The position numbers were made by a program, and so were the translations under genes. A stretch of 64,000 nucleotides of DNA from Bacteroidota bacterium. GTDB lineage: Bacteria; Bacteroidota; Bacteroidia; Flavobacteriales; Weeksellaceae. The DNA is taken from assembly GCA_023423715.1 (NCBI GenBank), contig JAFAFC010000002.1:1-64000 (forward strand), written 5' to 3'. Below, piece by piece: positions 42,978 through 50,564 of this stretch. The notes beneath the pieces were generated by a model. The model was not told the DNA's origin, did no database searches, and worked only from the letters and a program-made list of their open reading frames with translations. Numbering within the stretch: position 1 is the first letter of the stretch; every line of letters starts with the position of its first letter.

Positions 42978-43117
42978 TGGTTTAAGTGTATAATGATCAA
43001 AATTATATCTCAAAATCCTAAAACTTATCCAGAGAAAATTTCGAAAAAAATCGTGAAAACTATATTTATACTAGTTAGATAAAATCAAAAATGTGAATTT
43101 ACAAAACATTGAAAAAT

Positions 43118-43145
43118 AAAAAAGTCGCCAATAGGCGACTTTTTT
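43118..43145 (-). terminator. Intrinsic terminator after the CAU tRNA
   Basis: AAAAAAGTCGCC / GGCGACTTTTTT with loop AATA, 7 nt past the tRNA 3' end; symmetrical enough to work both ways. Confidence 0.85.
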
Positions 43146-43151
43146 CGTGTG

Positions 43152-43225
43152 TGGTCCCACCTGGGCTCGAACCAGGGACCACCTGATTATGAGTCAGGTG
43201 CTCTAACCAACTGAGCTATAGGACC
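43152..43225 (-). tRNA. tRNA with CAU anticodon (elongator Met or lysidine-type Ile2)
   Basis: The minus-strand cloverleaf has acceptor GGUCCUA/UGGGACC, discriminator A, D arm AGCUCAGUUGGUUAGAGC, anticodon loop CUCAUAA on CCUGA/UCAGG, and T loop UUCGAGC; CCA is not encoded. CAU serves elongator Met and, after lysidine modification, Ile2. The C4-G69 and C5-G68 pairs are the E. coli TilS determinants, so Ile2 cannot be excluded. It is not initiator-like (no GGG/CCC anticodon stem pairs). Confidence 0.93.
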
Positions 43226-43252
43226 TCAAAACTTGGTTAAATTTTGTGTGTG

Positions 43253-43281
43253 CAAAAATACTATTTTTTAGGAATAATCAA
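43253..43281 (-). promoter_or_regulatory. Full-consensus Bacteroidota promoter for the CAU tRNA
   Basis: On the minus strand TTG (43279-43281), 18-nt spacer, TATTTTTG (43253-43260), 27 nt before the mature tRNA. It sits in the gap just after the mce stop at 43288. Confidence 0.75.
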
Positions 43282-43287
43282 AATAAA

Positions 43288-43686
43288 TTAGGGTTTTTCT
43301 TGGCATAATTCTACCAAAACACCATTTGTAGATTTCGGATGTAAGAATACTACTAATTTATTATCAGCGCCATCTTTCGGTACTTCCGAAATAAATTCAA
43401 ATCCCGCTTCTTTTAATCGCGAGATTTCAGTCTGAATATCATCCACACCAAAAGCAATGTGATTAATTCCCTCTCCTCTTTTTTCAATGAATTTTGAAAT
43501 TGGACTTTCAGCAGTACTTGCTTCAAGAAGTTCAATTTTACTTTCGCCAACTTCATAAAATGAAGTGACAACACCTTCTCGCTCTACAGATTCTTGTTTA
43601 TAGTTTCGCTTTCCTAAAAGTCGAGCAAATAAATTATCCGAGGTTTCTAAGGATTTTACCGCGATTCCTAAATGTTCTATTTTCAT
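43288..43686 (-). CDS. mce: Methylmalonyl-CoA epimerase
   Basis: It interconverts (R)- and (S)-methylmalonyl-CoA between methylmalonyl-CoA mutase and propionyl-CoA carboxylation. The 132-aa product is a compact vicinal-oxygen-chelate protein: MKIEHLGIAVKSLE at the start (metal His), EGVVTSFYEVGESKIELLE, GINHIAFGVDDI (second His) and the closing GVLVELCQ with the metal Glu. No mutase or carboxylase gene is in the window. It is upstream of the CAU tRNA on the same strand. Confidence 0.9.
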   Translation of the reverse strand: MKIEHLGIAVKSLETSDNLFARLLGKRNYKQESVEREGVVTSFYEVGESKIELLEASTAESPISKFIEKRGEGINHIAFGVDDIQTEISRLKEAGFEFISEVPKDGADNKLVVFLHPKSTNGVLVELCQEKP

Positions 43687-43710
43687 AAATATTATTTAAT
43701 ACGTTACAAA

Positions 43711-43829
43711 GCGTGAGGGCGAAGTGCATTGTTGGAGCTCTTTTCTAGCGGCGGCTTCGCCGCCGCTGGAAAAAGCGACTGCACGTAGACCGACTTTTTT
43801 CTTTCAGGAAACTCGCTTGGAGAAAAAAG
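43711..43829. ncRNA. GC-rich structured intergenic element (flavobacterial repeat type)
   Basis: A GC-rich island in AT-rich DNA. On the plus strand GAGGGCGAAGTGCA ... TGCACGTAGACCGAC brackets a long hairpin centred on AGCGGCGGC-TTC-GCCGCCGCT (43747-43767) and flanked by CTTTTC/GAAAAG. A second stem CTTTTTTCT / AGAAAAAAG (43794-43802, 43821-43829) follows. From memory it resembles an intergenic element common in Flavobacteriia, possibly the Rfam Flavo-1 motif; I cannot verify this. It lies between mce and rbfA, outside any gene. Confidence 0.5.
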
Positions 43830-43857
43830 ACACGCCCAAAAAGTCAAACAAAAGTAC

Positions 43858-43865
43858 TAAATTTG
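43858..43865 (+). promoter_or_regulatory. -7 box TAAATTTG directly before rbfA
   Basis: An exact TAnnTTTG match whose last base is 5 nt before the ATG at 43870. In Bacteroidota transcription starts about 4-7 nt after this box, so the rbfA mRNA may be leaderless. Confidence 0.6.
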
Positions 43866-43869
43866 CGCC

Positions 43870-44232
43870 ATGAACGAATCGAACAGACAGAGAAAAGTTG
43901 CCCAAATTATCCAAGAGGATTTTGCCGAGCTCTTCAGAAAGCAAGCTGCTGATAGCAAACAAAATTTCTTGGTAAGCGTATCGGACGTGAAAGTGACCGC
44001 CGATTTGGGTATTGCTAAGATCTACTTAAGTATTTTCCCACAAGAATATCGTAAACCAATTATGAAAGAAATTGAGGACAATAAGCCTCAGTATCGTAAT
44101 TTCATTGGTCAAAAAATGGGAAAACAAGTACGTATTATTCCGGAACTTAATTTCTATCTAGACACAACGTTAGATGATGTTGAAAAGCTAGAAAAAGAAT
44201 TGCGAGGCGAAGGCGATAATCCTAAACTTTAA
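43870..44232 (+). CDS. rbfA: Ribosome-binding factor A
   Basis: RbfA binds the 30S subunit late in assembly and at low temperature. The 120-aa product has the type II KH-like fold of the family: MNESNRQRKVAQIIQEDFAELF at the start, LVSVSDVKVTADLGIAKIYLSIF in the middle, and the RNFIGQKMGKQVRIIPELNFYLD signature at the end. A -7 box lies immediately before it. The permease gene begins 6 nt after its stop, an arrangement often seen in Bacteroidota. Confidence 0.93.
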   Translation: MNESNRQRKVAQIIQEDFAELFRKQAADSKQNFLVSVSDVKVTADLGIAKIYLSIFPQEYRKPIMKEIEDNKPQYRNFIGQKMGKQVRIIPELNFYLDTTLDDVEKLEKELRGEGDNPKL

Positions 44233-44238
44233 TCGATC

Positions 44239-45441
44239 TTGCCAAGCACGTCGTATTACATAGCGAGAAGATACCTTATTGCCAAAAAAGGAAACACAGC
44301 GGTGACGTTTATTACGTGGCTTGCGGCTTTTGCTATGACTACTGCGGTTGCTTGTATGTTTATTATCCTGTCGGTTTTTTCCGGATTGGAAGATCTTAAC
44401 AAGGATATGATTGCGAATCTCCATGCGGATATTACCATCAGTTCTAAAGTGGGAAAATCGCTTCCAGACATTCCAAAACTAGAGAAAGCATTAAAAAATC
44501 AGAAAAAAATCGCTCATTTCTCTAAAGTAATTGAGGAAAAAGCATACATCTCGTATAATAATATTGGTGAAATTGGTTATTTGCGCGGGGTTGATTCAGC
44601 GTACACGAGTGTAAATCCTATTGACAAAAAAATATTCTTTGGAAAATATCCAAGTTTCACCTATCAAAACGAAGTTATCCTTGAAAACAATTTGGATGTT
44701 CGATTAGGAATTCCAGTTGGTGAAAACACCGATTACGCTATGCTTATGATGCCGAAGCCAGGTTCTGGGATGATTAGCAAAGAAGAAGACATTTTCAACA
44801 AAAAAGAAATTTTCGTTACGGGAATTTTCCCAAGTCAAGATCAATTAGACAATTATATTATTGCACCACTTGAACTTGCCCAAAGTTTATTAAATCTTCC
44901 AAAAAATTCGGCATACACCATTGTTATCAAATTAAATGATGCAAATGACGCAGACCAAGTTCGGGATGATTTGCTGAAAGAGCTAGGAACCAAATACAAT
45001 ATCAAAACCAAAAAAGAAGAAAACGCTGCTTTTTGGAAAATGATTAACACAGAGAAACTGATGATTTATCTAATTTTCTCGTTAGTTATTTTCATTACAA
45101 CTTTTAATTTAGCAGGTGCCATTACCATTCTTCAACTCGATAAAAAAGAACAATCAAAAGCGCTAATTTCTTTAGGTTTTTCTAAAGTAAAACTACGCCG
45201 AATCTACTTCTATACAGGAATGCTGATCGTTGGCTTAGGAATCATTGGTGGACTGATTATCGGTTCTATCATTTGTTATATTCAGATGAATACAGGGGTT
45301 TTCAAAGCAAACGCATCACTGCCTTTCCCTGTCGAAATCACATTTAACAATTATTTAATAGTTGCACTAATCACGCTAATATTCGGGGTTTCAATCTCTT
45401 GGATTTTCTCAAAAATCAATAAAAACCTATTACAAGGTTAG
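44239..45441 (+). CDS. FtsX-like / LolCE-type ABC transporter permease
   Basis: A 400-aa inner-membrane protein with four transmembrane helices: one near residues 20-45 (AVTFITWLAAFAMTTAVACMF) and three in the C-terminal half (about 275-400). A large extracytoplasmic domain lies between them. This is the MacB/FtsX-fold permease layout used by lipoprotein-releasing LolC/LolE. The start is TTG at 44239: an in-frame stop (rbfA's TAA) lies 9 nt upstream and SYYIARRYL is the conserved beginning, so no ATG can be used. The ATP-binding partner is not in the window. Confidence 0.87.
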   Translation: MPSTSYYIARRYLIAKKGNTAVTFITWLAAFAMTTAVACMFIILSVFSGLEDLNKDMIANLHADITISSKVGKSLPDIPKLEKALKNQKKIAHFSKVIEEKAYISYNNIGEIGYLRGVDSAYTSVNPIDKKIFFGKYPSFTYQNEVILENNLDVRLGIPVGENTDYAMLMMPKPGSGMISKEEDIFNKKEIFVTGIFPSQDQLDNYIIAPLELAQSLLNLPKNSAYTIVIKLNDANDADQVRDDLLKELGTKYNIKTKKEENAAFWKMINTEKLMIYLIFSLVIFITTFNLAGAITILQLDKKEQSKALISLGFSKVKLRRIYFYTGMLIVGLGIIGGLIIGSIICYIQMNTGVFKANASLPFPVEITFNNYLIVALITLIFGVSISWIFSKINKNLLQG

Positions 45442-45478
45442 AAAGGTTCATTTCAATCTGTTTTCGATTTTATTCTGC

Positions 45479-45486
45479 TAACTTTG
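45479..45486 (+). promoter_or_regulatory. -7 box TAACTTTG before the MnmA-like domain gene
   Basis: An exact TAnnTTTG match, 34 nt before the ATG at 45521 and just after the permease stop. Confidence 0.5.
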
Positions 45487-45520
45487 TCTTTCAATTGCAA
45501 GTGAAATTTTGAATTTTAAA

Positions 45521-46066
45521 ATGCATCAAGGTCAAATTGTAGAAATACCAGAAAACGCCTCTATTTATGAGCGATTGGATCAAATGAAATTCGATTCGAA
45601 AGCGGATGAATTAGAAGAATTGGCAAAAAAATTCCAATACACATTGTATGACGGAATTCTTTTGGATGGACATTTCGGAATAGAACAATTTGAGTTATGT
45701 CAAAGAAAAGGGGTTACGAAAGGTGGCCATCCAAAACCTTTGTACGTGATCTCTATTGATCAAGAAGCGAAACGTGTTTTTGTTGGCGCTGGAAAAAACC
45801 ATCCTGGATTATTCACCAAGGTCGTTTTATTAGATAACAGCCAACTTACTTGGAACATCAACAATTCAAAAATAGAATTCCCAATTTCATGTGAAATTCA
45901 GCTTGCAACAGAAGAAAAAAACGAAAAACTAAAAGCCATACTATATCAATTTGATGAAAAAATGTATTTGGAATTTCAACATAAAGTCAAATGTTTTTAT
46001 AGAAACAAAGATTTGCTGATTTTCCAAAATGAAAACGTACTAGCAACCTATCTAATACATAATTAA
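45521..46066 (+). CDS. Stand-alone protein resembling the C-terminal domain of MnmA
   Basis: A 181-aa protein. Residues about 60-115 (FELCQRKGVTKGGHPKPLYV then ISIDQEAKRVFVGAGKNHPGLFTKVV) match the central and C-terminal beta-barrel part of tRNA 2-thiouridylase MnmA, including the YxIGQRKG-like and VxVGxGxxHP motifs. The N-terminal PP-loop ATPase domain (SGGVDSS) and catalytic cysteines are absent. It may therefore bind tRNA or help another enzyme without modifying U34 itself. ATG 45521 is used; TTG 45509 adds four residues. It precedes the nuclease gene by 12 bp. Confidence 0.55.
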   Translation: MHQGQIVEIPENASIYERLDQMKFDSKADELEELAKKFQYTLYDGILLDGHFGIEQFELCQRKGVTKGGHPKPLYVISIDQEAKRVFVGAGKNHPGLFTKVVLLDNSQLTWNINNSKIEFPISCEIQLATEEKNEKLKAILYQFDEKMYLEFQHKVKCFYRNKDLLIFQNENVLATYLIHN

Positions 46067-46078
46067 AAATCGATATTT

Positions 46079-47815
46079 ATGAAGCTAAAACTATTTTTTA
46101 TTGCATTAATAACCTCTGCACTTGCTATAGCGCAATCTGCACCAAGTTATTATAACAGCATTGATTTCACAAAAACGAATAATGATCTAAAAAATCAACT
46201 CGCGACTTTAATCACCAGTACACATACAACCCAAATATCGTATGATAGATTGAAGGATGAGTATCGCTACTCAGACGCCGATCCTGCAATTCCAGGAAAT
46301 ATTCTTTTAGTTTATGGATATACTCAATCGGGCGGTATAGACCAAAGAAGTAGAGCATATTCTGGTTCTTGGAACCGAGAGCATGTTTATCCAAATTCAA
46401 AAGGTGTTCCAGAATTAGGACAATCTGGACCAGGATCAGATGGTCATCATTTAAGACCTTCTGACATTCAAAAAAATAGCAACAGAGGAAATTTACCATT
46501 TGCAGATGGTTCTGGAGCAGGAGCATACTCTACAAATGGAGGTTGGTTTCCGGGAGACGAATGGAAAGGTGATGTTGCTAGAATAATGATGTACATGTAT
46601 GTGCGCTACAACACAAGATGTTTACCATCAAGAGTAGCAACTGGTTCTTATACATACTCTTCTGATTTTCCTGATATTTTCTTAAAATGGAATATTGAGG
46701 ATCCTGTTTCTGATTTTGAAAAACAACGTAATGAACATTTTTTTTCGGTGCAAGGAAATAGAAATCCATTTATTGACAACCCGTATTTAGCAACGGTGAT
46801 TTGGAATGGTGACGCAGCTGAAAACACTTGGCCAGACACGTTCGCAGGAGGCGGAACTCCAGATACAGAAGCTCCGACAACTCCAACGAATTTGGCAGCA
46901 GGAACAATTACGACATCATCAATTGCCTTAACTTGGACAGCTTCTACAGATAACGTAGCAGTAACATCATACGACATCTTTGTGGATGGTGTTTTTAAAG
47001 CAAATTCTACAACAACTTCAGCGACAATTACAGGATTAACACCAGAAACAACGTATTCTATTTATGTTATTGCAAAAGATGCTAAAGCAAACAAATCGAC
47101 AGCAAGCAGCCCAATTACGGCAACAACGTTAGCTGGAACTCCTGTACAAACATCTTGTGGAACGGAAGACTTTGAAAACATCCCAAATTCCGGATCTAGT
47201 TATGGTGAAAGAACATGGACAAACAATAACATTACGTGGACGGCAACTAATGCGAGAACAGACCAATCAATCAATGGTAAATCTATTAATATAAAAGGCC
47301 TTGGAAAACTGACGTCGTCTAGCATATCAGGTGGCATCGGAAGCTTAAGTTTCAAAACGTATTTACCATTTTCTGATTCGTCTGCAAATCTTACTATAAA
47401 AGTAAATGATGTTGTTAAAGGAACTATTACAGTAACAAAAGAAAGTACAGCTAAAACGTACACTTTATCTGATATTAATGTAGATGGTAATTTCACTTTA
47501 GAAATTTCAAATGGATCTTCGGGCTCCCGTTTAACTATTGATGATCTCTCTTGGACATGCTACTCTACATTAGGGACTTCAGAAGTTGGTGTTTCTAAAA
47601 ACTTAAAAGTTTATCCAAATCCAGTTAAAAACCAAGAAGTTATCGTAGATGGTTTAGAGAAAAACGACACCATCAAAATCTATTCAATGAATGGGCAGCT
47701 GGTACAAACTATCGAAAAAGTAAACAATAAAGAGAAAGTTCATTTGAAAAAACTTTCAAAAGGAATTTACATTCTCAAATCGCAAAAGAAAACAACAAAA
47801 ATAATTGTTGAATAA
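46079..47815 (+). CDS. Secreted endonuclease I-family protein with FN3 and T9SS sorting domains
   Basis: A 578-aa exported nuclease. Order: signal peptide (MKLKLFFIALITSALAIAQ); endonuclease I (EndA/NucM) domain with WNREHVYPNSKG (His102) and GSDGHHLRPSD; a fibronectin type III domain (about 263-350: APTTPTNLAAG to TTSATITGLTPETTYSIYV); a beta-rich domain with a CGTEDFENIP start; and a type A T9SS C-terminal sorting domain (LKVYPNPVKNQEV to GIYILKSQKKTTKIIVE). It should degrade extracellular DNA after secretion by the type IX system, consistent with porZ in this window. A strong terminator follows. Confidence 0.9.
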   Translation: MKLKLFFIALITSALAIAQSAPSYYNSIDFTKTNNDLKNQLATLITSTHTTQISYDRLKDEYRYSDADPAIPGNILLVYGYTQSGGIDQRSRAYSGSWNREHVYPNSKGVPELGQSGPGSDGHHLRPSDIQKNSNRGNLPFADGSGAGAYSTNGGWFPGDEWKGDVARIMMYMYVRYNTRCLPSRVATGSYTYSSDFPDIFLKWNIEDPVSDFEKQRNEHFFSVQGNRNPFIDNPYLATVIWNGDAAENTWPDTFAGGGTPDTEAPTTPTNLAAGTITTSSIALTWTASTDNVAVTSYDIFVDGVFKANSTTTSATITGLTPETTYSIYVIAKDAKANKSTASSPITATTLAGTPVQTSCGTEDFENIPNSGSSYGERTWTNNNITWTATNARTDQSINGKSINIKGLGKLTSSSISGGIGSLSFKTYLPFSDSSANLTIKVNDVVKGTITVTKESTAKTYTLSDINVDGNFTLEISNGSSGSRLTIDDLSWTCYSTLGTSEVGVSKNLKVYPNPVKNQEVIVDGLEKNDTIKIYSMNGQLVQTIEKVNNKEKVHLKKLSKGIYILKSQKKTTKIIVE

Positions 47816-47820
47816 ATTAC

Positions 47821-47848
47821 AAAAAGACCGATTTTCATCGGTCTTTTT
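47821..47848 (+). terminator. Intrinsic terminator after the T9SS nuclease
   Basis: Perfect 12-bp stem AAAAAGACCGAT / ATCGGTCTTTTT with loop TTTC, 5 nt past the stop and 14 nt before the aroE start. Confidence 0.85.
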
Positions 47849-47862
47849 TATAATTTTACAGT

Positions 47863-48588
47863 ATGGAAACTAAAAAATTCGGATTGGTAGGTAAGAATAT
47901 TTCGTATTCTTTTTCTAAAAAATACTTTACAGAAAAGTTTAAAACATTGCATCTAGCAAATCATTCGTACGAGGTTTTTGACCTTTCGGAGATCAATCAA
48001 ATTCAAACCATTTTTTCCAATCCAAATTTGAAAGGTTTCAACGTAACCATTCCGTATAAAGAGCAAATTATTCCTTTATTGGACGAACTCAGTGACGAAG
48101 CAAAAAGCATCGGCGCCGTAAATACCGTCGTGTTAAAAGACGGAAAAAGCATTGGTTATAACACCGACACCTATGGCTTTGAAAAAACCTTGCTTCTTCA
48201 TCGAAAACAGCAACATACATCAGCAATAATCATTGGAAACGGCGGAGCTGCGAAAGCCGTAAAATACGTTTTAAATAAGCATCAAATTCCATTCATCACG
48301 GTTTCGAGAAAGTCGGATATCAACTTTGATAATTTAACGCTTGAACAAGTCCAAGAACATACGATTATCATTCAATGTACGCCAGTAGGAACTTTTCCGA
48401 ATATTGACGATACCGTTCCATTTCCGTTTGATGGCATCACTGACCAGCATTTAATTATCGATTTGATTTACAATCCTGAATACACCGCTTTCATAAAAAA
48501 GGCGTACGAAAATGGCGCAAAATGTGTAAACGGCTATTATATGCTCGAACAACAAGCAGAAAAAGCTTGGGAAATTTGGAATTTTTAA
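47863..48588 (+). CDS. aroE: Shikimate dehydrogenase
   Basis: It reduces 3-dehydroshikimate to shikimate with NADPH; aroK near the window start acts next. The 241-aa product is short for the family (about 270). It has FGLVGKNISYSFSKKYF (shikimate-binding Ser pair), KGFNVTIPYKEQI, the GAVNTVV and GYNTDTYGF motifs, the NADPH loop IIGNGGAAKAV and the closing NGYYMLEQQAEKAWEIW. The catalytic Lys and Asp (TIPYKE, NTDTYGF) are present. It follows the terminator of the nuclease gene by 14 nt. Confidence 0.92.
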   Translation: METKKFGLVGKNISYSFSKKYFTEKFKTLHLANHSYEVFDLSEINQIQTIFSNPNLKGFNVTIPYKEQIIPLLDELSDEAKSIGAVNTVVLKDGKSIGYNTDTYGFEKTLLLHRKQQHTSAIIIGNGGAAKAVKYVLNKHQIPFITVSRKSDINFDNLTLEQVQEHTIIIQCTPVGTFPNIDDTVPFPFDGITDQHLIIDLIYNPEYTAFIKKAYENGAKCVNGYYMLEQQAEKAWEIWNF

Positions 48589-48664
48589 AAAAAATCAGTT
48601 AATTTAGTGCATCTTTTGAATTATTGTAAGACCTTCACCGCGATTTGCGGAAAACCGAATTGAT

Positions 48665-50500
48665 ATGACACCAGAAAACACCAGTCCATCACAAAACGAA
48701 GAAAACAAGCCCGTTTCGGCAGAAAATTCAACAAATGAGCAAGCAGAAGAAACGACGCCAACTTCTCAAGAAAATCTAGAAAGCGCTCCTGAAGTTGAAA
48801 CTTCTCACGAAGAAGAGGATCACGAACATGAAGAAGCTTCTGGATTATCTTTGAATGAAATTTTACAGGAATTGGAAAAAATGGTGAATGCAAAAGATGT
48901 CGGAATCGTAAGTAAGAAATTCAACCAGCTGAGGCAAGAGGCCTTGCATATCATTGCAGACGAAACGGAGGACAAAAAACATGAATTCGAAGAGGCGGGA
49001 AACAATGTAGAACATTTCACATGGGAACATCCGCAATTGGCCAAAGTTTCTGGTTTGGCATCAATTTTCAAAGAAAAACTGGATCAATATCATAAAGTTC
49101 AAGAAGAAGAACAAAAGGAAAATTTAGACAAAAGACAAGAGATTATCGAACGTTTGAAAAACCTCTACACCACTTCTACTCCAGAAACCAATTTATTCAA
49201 AGAAATTAGAAAAATTAAAGAAGACTGGATGCAAGCTGGTCAAGTTGCGAAGAAGGATTTCAAAATCTTGAATAGCAATTACTTCTTTCATTTGAATCAG
49301 TTTTATGCTCTTTTAGACTTGAATAAAGAATATTTAGAGCAAGAATACTCTCATAATCTTGAAAAACGTAACCACATTATCGCAAGAGCGAAAGAATTGG
49401 AAGCAGAACCCGTAATTCAAAAAGCATTAAACGAGCTTCAGTATCTCCATAAATTATGGAAAGAAGAAGCGGAACCTGTTGCGGAGGAATTTAGAGAAAG
49501 TACGTGGGAGGAATTCAAGAATATTTCTAATAAAATTCACGAAAGGAAATCGGAACTTTCTGCTCAAATAGAAGGTGCACAAACCGAAAATTTAGAAAAG
49601 AAAAACGCGATTATTGAAGAAATTAAGACGTTTGTAGCCAATCAAAAAGAAAACAACCATAATTTCTGGCAAAACTCGATTAAACGTGTTGAAGAACTTC
49701 GTTTGGAGTTTTTAAAATTAGGGAGCGTTCCAAGGAAATTATCCAACCAAAACTGGACAGATTTCAAACAAACGTTACGTGATTTCAATTCGAAAAAGAA
49801 TTCCTTCTACAAAGGATTGAAGGAAAATCAAATCACCAATTTAGAACAAAAACTTGCGTTAATTCAAACCGCGAAGGACAATATGCTTTCAGAAGATTGG
49901 GAAACAACGGTACCTTTATTCAAAAAACTTCAAGACGATTGGAAGAAAATTGGTCACGTTCCTAGAAGTCATGCTAATAAAATTTGGGATGAATTCCGCG
50001 ATGCGTGCAACACGTTTTTCAACAATTTTAGAGAGAAAAATAATGCTGTTTCCGATAATTGGAAAGAGAATTATAAAAATAAAAAAGCACTTTTAGAAGA
50101 GCTAAAACAAGTTTCTGACGATGAAGGAAGCGTAGAAACCATTGAGCGAATCAAAAACTCGTGGAATGCGATTGGAAAAGTTCCTCGTGACAAAATGAAC
50201 ATCAATAAAGACTTCAACCAAGCATTACGTGAGAAATTAAAACTTAATAAAGTTTCGGAATATTCATTGAAAGAAGAAGGCCTATCTGGAGATCGATTGA
50301 CTGATAAAGCGAGAAAAATCAAAAATCAGATTTCGGAATTAGAAGCTGAAATCGTGAAACTAGAAAATAATTTAGGTTTCTTCACCAATCCATCGCGTGA
50401 AAATCCTTTGTTAAAAGATACGTTCGATAAAATTGATGAGAAGAAAGAGGTTTTAGAAACCTTGAAACAAAATCTTCATCAGATAATCGCAGGCGAATAA
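48665..50500 (+). CDS. DUF349 domain-containing protein
   Basis: A 611-aa, highly charged helical cytosolic protein. After an acidic, low-complexity N-terminus (residues 1-60, rich in Glu, Ser, Pro) come several DUF349 repeats of about 70 residues. Their repeated signature is W-x2-[VI]G-x-V[PA]-[RK] (for example LKLGSVPRKLSNQNWTDF, KKIGHVPRSHANKIWDEF, WNAIGKVPRDKMN). A coiled coil ends the protein. The family's biochemical role is not known to me. It is preceded by aroE with a 76-bp gap. Confidence 0.87.
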   Translation: MTPENTSPSQNEENKPVSAENSTNEQAEETTPTSQENLESAPEVETSHEEEDHEHEEASGLSLNEILQELEKMVNAKDVGIVSKKFNQLRQEALHIIADETEDKKHEFEEAGNNVEHFTWEHPQLAKVSGLASIFKEKLDQYHKVQEEEQKENLDKRQEIIERLKNLYTTSTPETNLFKEIRKIKEDWMQAGQVAKKDFKILNSNYFFHLNQFYALLDLNKEYLEQEYSHNLEKRNHIIARAKELEAEPVIQKALNELQYLHKLWKEEAEPVAEEFRESTWEEFKNISNKIHERKSELSAQIEGAQTENLEKKNAIIEEIKTFVANQKENNHNFWQNSIKRVEELRLEFLKLGSVPRKLSNQNWTDFKQTLRDFNSKKNSFYKGLKENQITNLEQKLALIQTAKDNMLSEDWETTVPLFKKLQDDWKKIGHVPRSHANKIWDEFRDACNTFFNNFREKNNAVSDNWKENYKNKKALLEELKQVSDDEGSVETIERIKNSWNAIGKVPRDKMNINKDFNQALREKLKLNKVSEYSLKEEGLSGDRLTDKARKIKNQISELEAEIVKLENNLGFFTNPSRENPLLKDTFDKIDEKKEVLETLKQNLHQIIAGE

Positions 50501-50528
50501 AAGACACCAAAATTCAAATTCAATAGGG

Positions 50529-50561
50529 TCACTTGACAGTTTTTTGTCAAGTGATTTTTTT
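50529..50561 (+). terminator. Terminator-like hairpin immediately before ribD
   Basis: Perfect 10-bp stem TCACTTGACA / TGTCAAGTGA, loop GTTTTT, followed by seven Ts. The ribD ATG begins 3 nt after the T-run. It ends the DUF349 transcript or acts as an attenuator for ribD. Confidence 0.8.
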
Positions 50562-50564
50562 AAA

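Larger units (their letters stand above)
42382..43117. other. Gene-poor AT-rich region with candidate small transcripts
   Basis: About 740 bp with no gene in the main annotation. It holds a weak 44-codon frame (42650-42784), a pair of hairpins with a possible upstream promoter (42842-42977), and otherwise long AT-rich stretches without clear signals. Confidence 0.5.

Noticed and set aside
46212..46977. Minus-strand open frames across the nuclease gene
   Set aside because: Shadows of the plus-strand coding sequence with no family signature.
50544..50564. A TTG start seven codons before the ribD ATG
   Set aside because: It lies in the terminator hairpin and the residues are not conserved.
50501..50564. 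FMN riboswitch before ribD
   Set aside because: The gap is too short for the roughly 120-nt RFN element and its conserved bases are absent; only a terminator hairpin is present.
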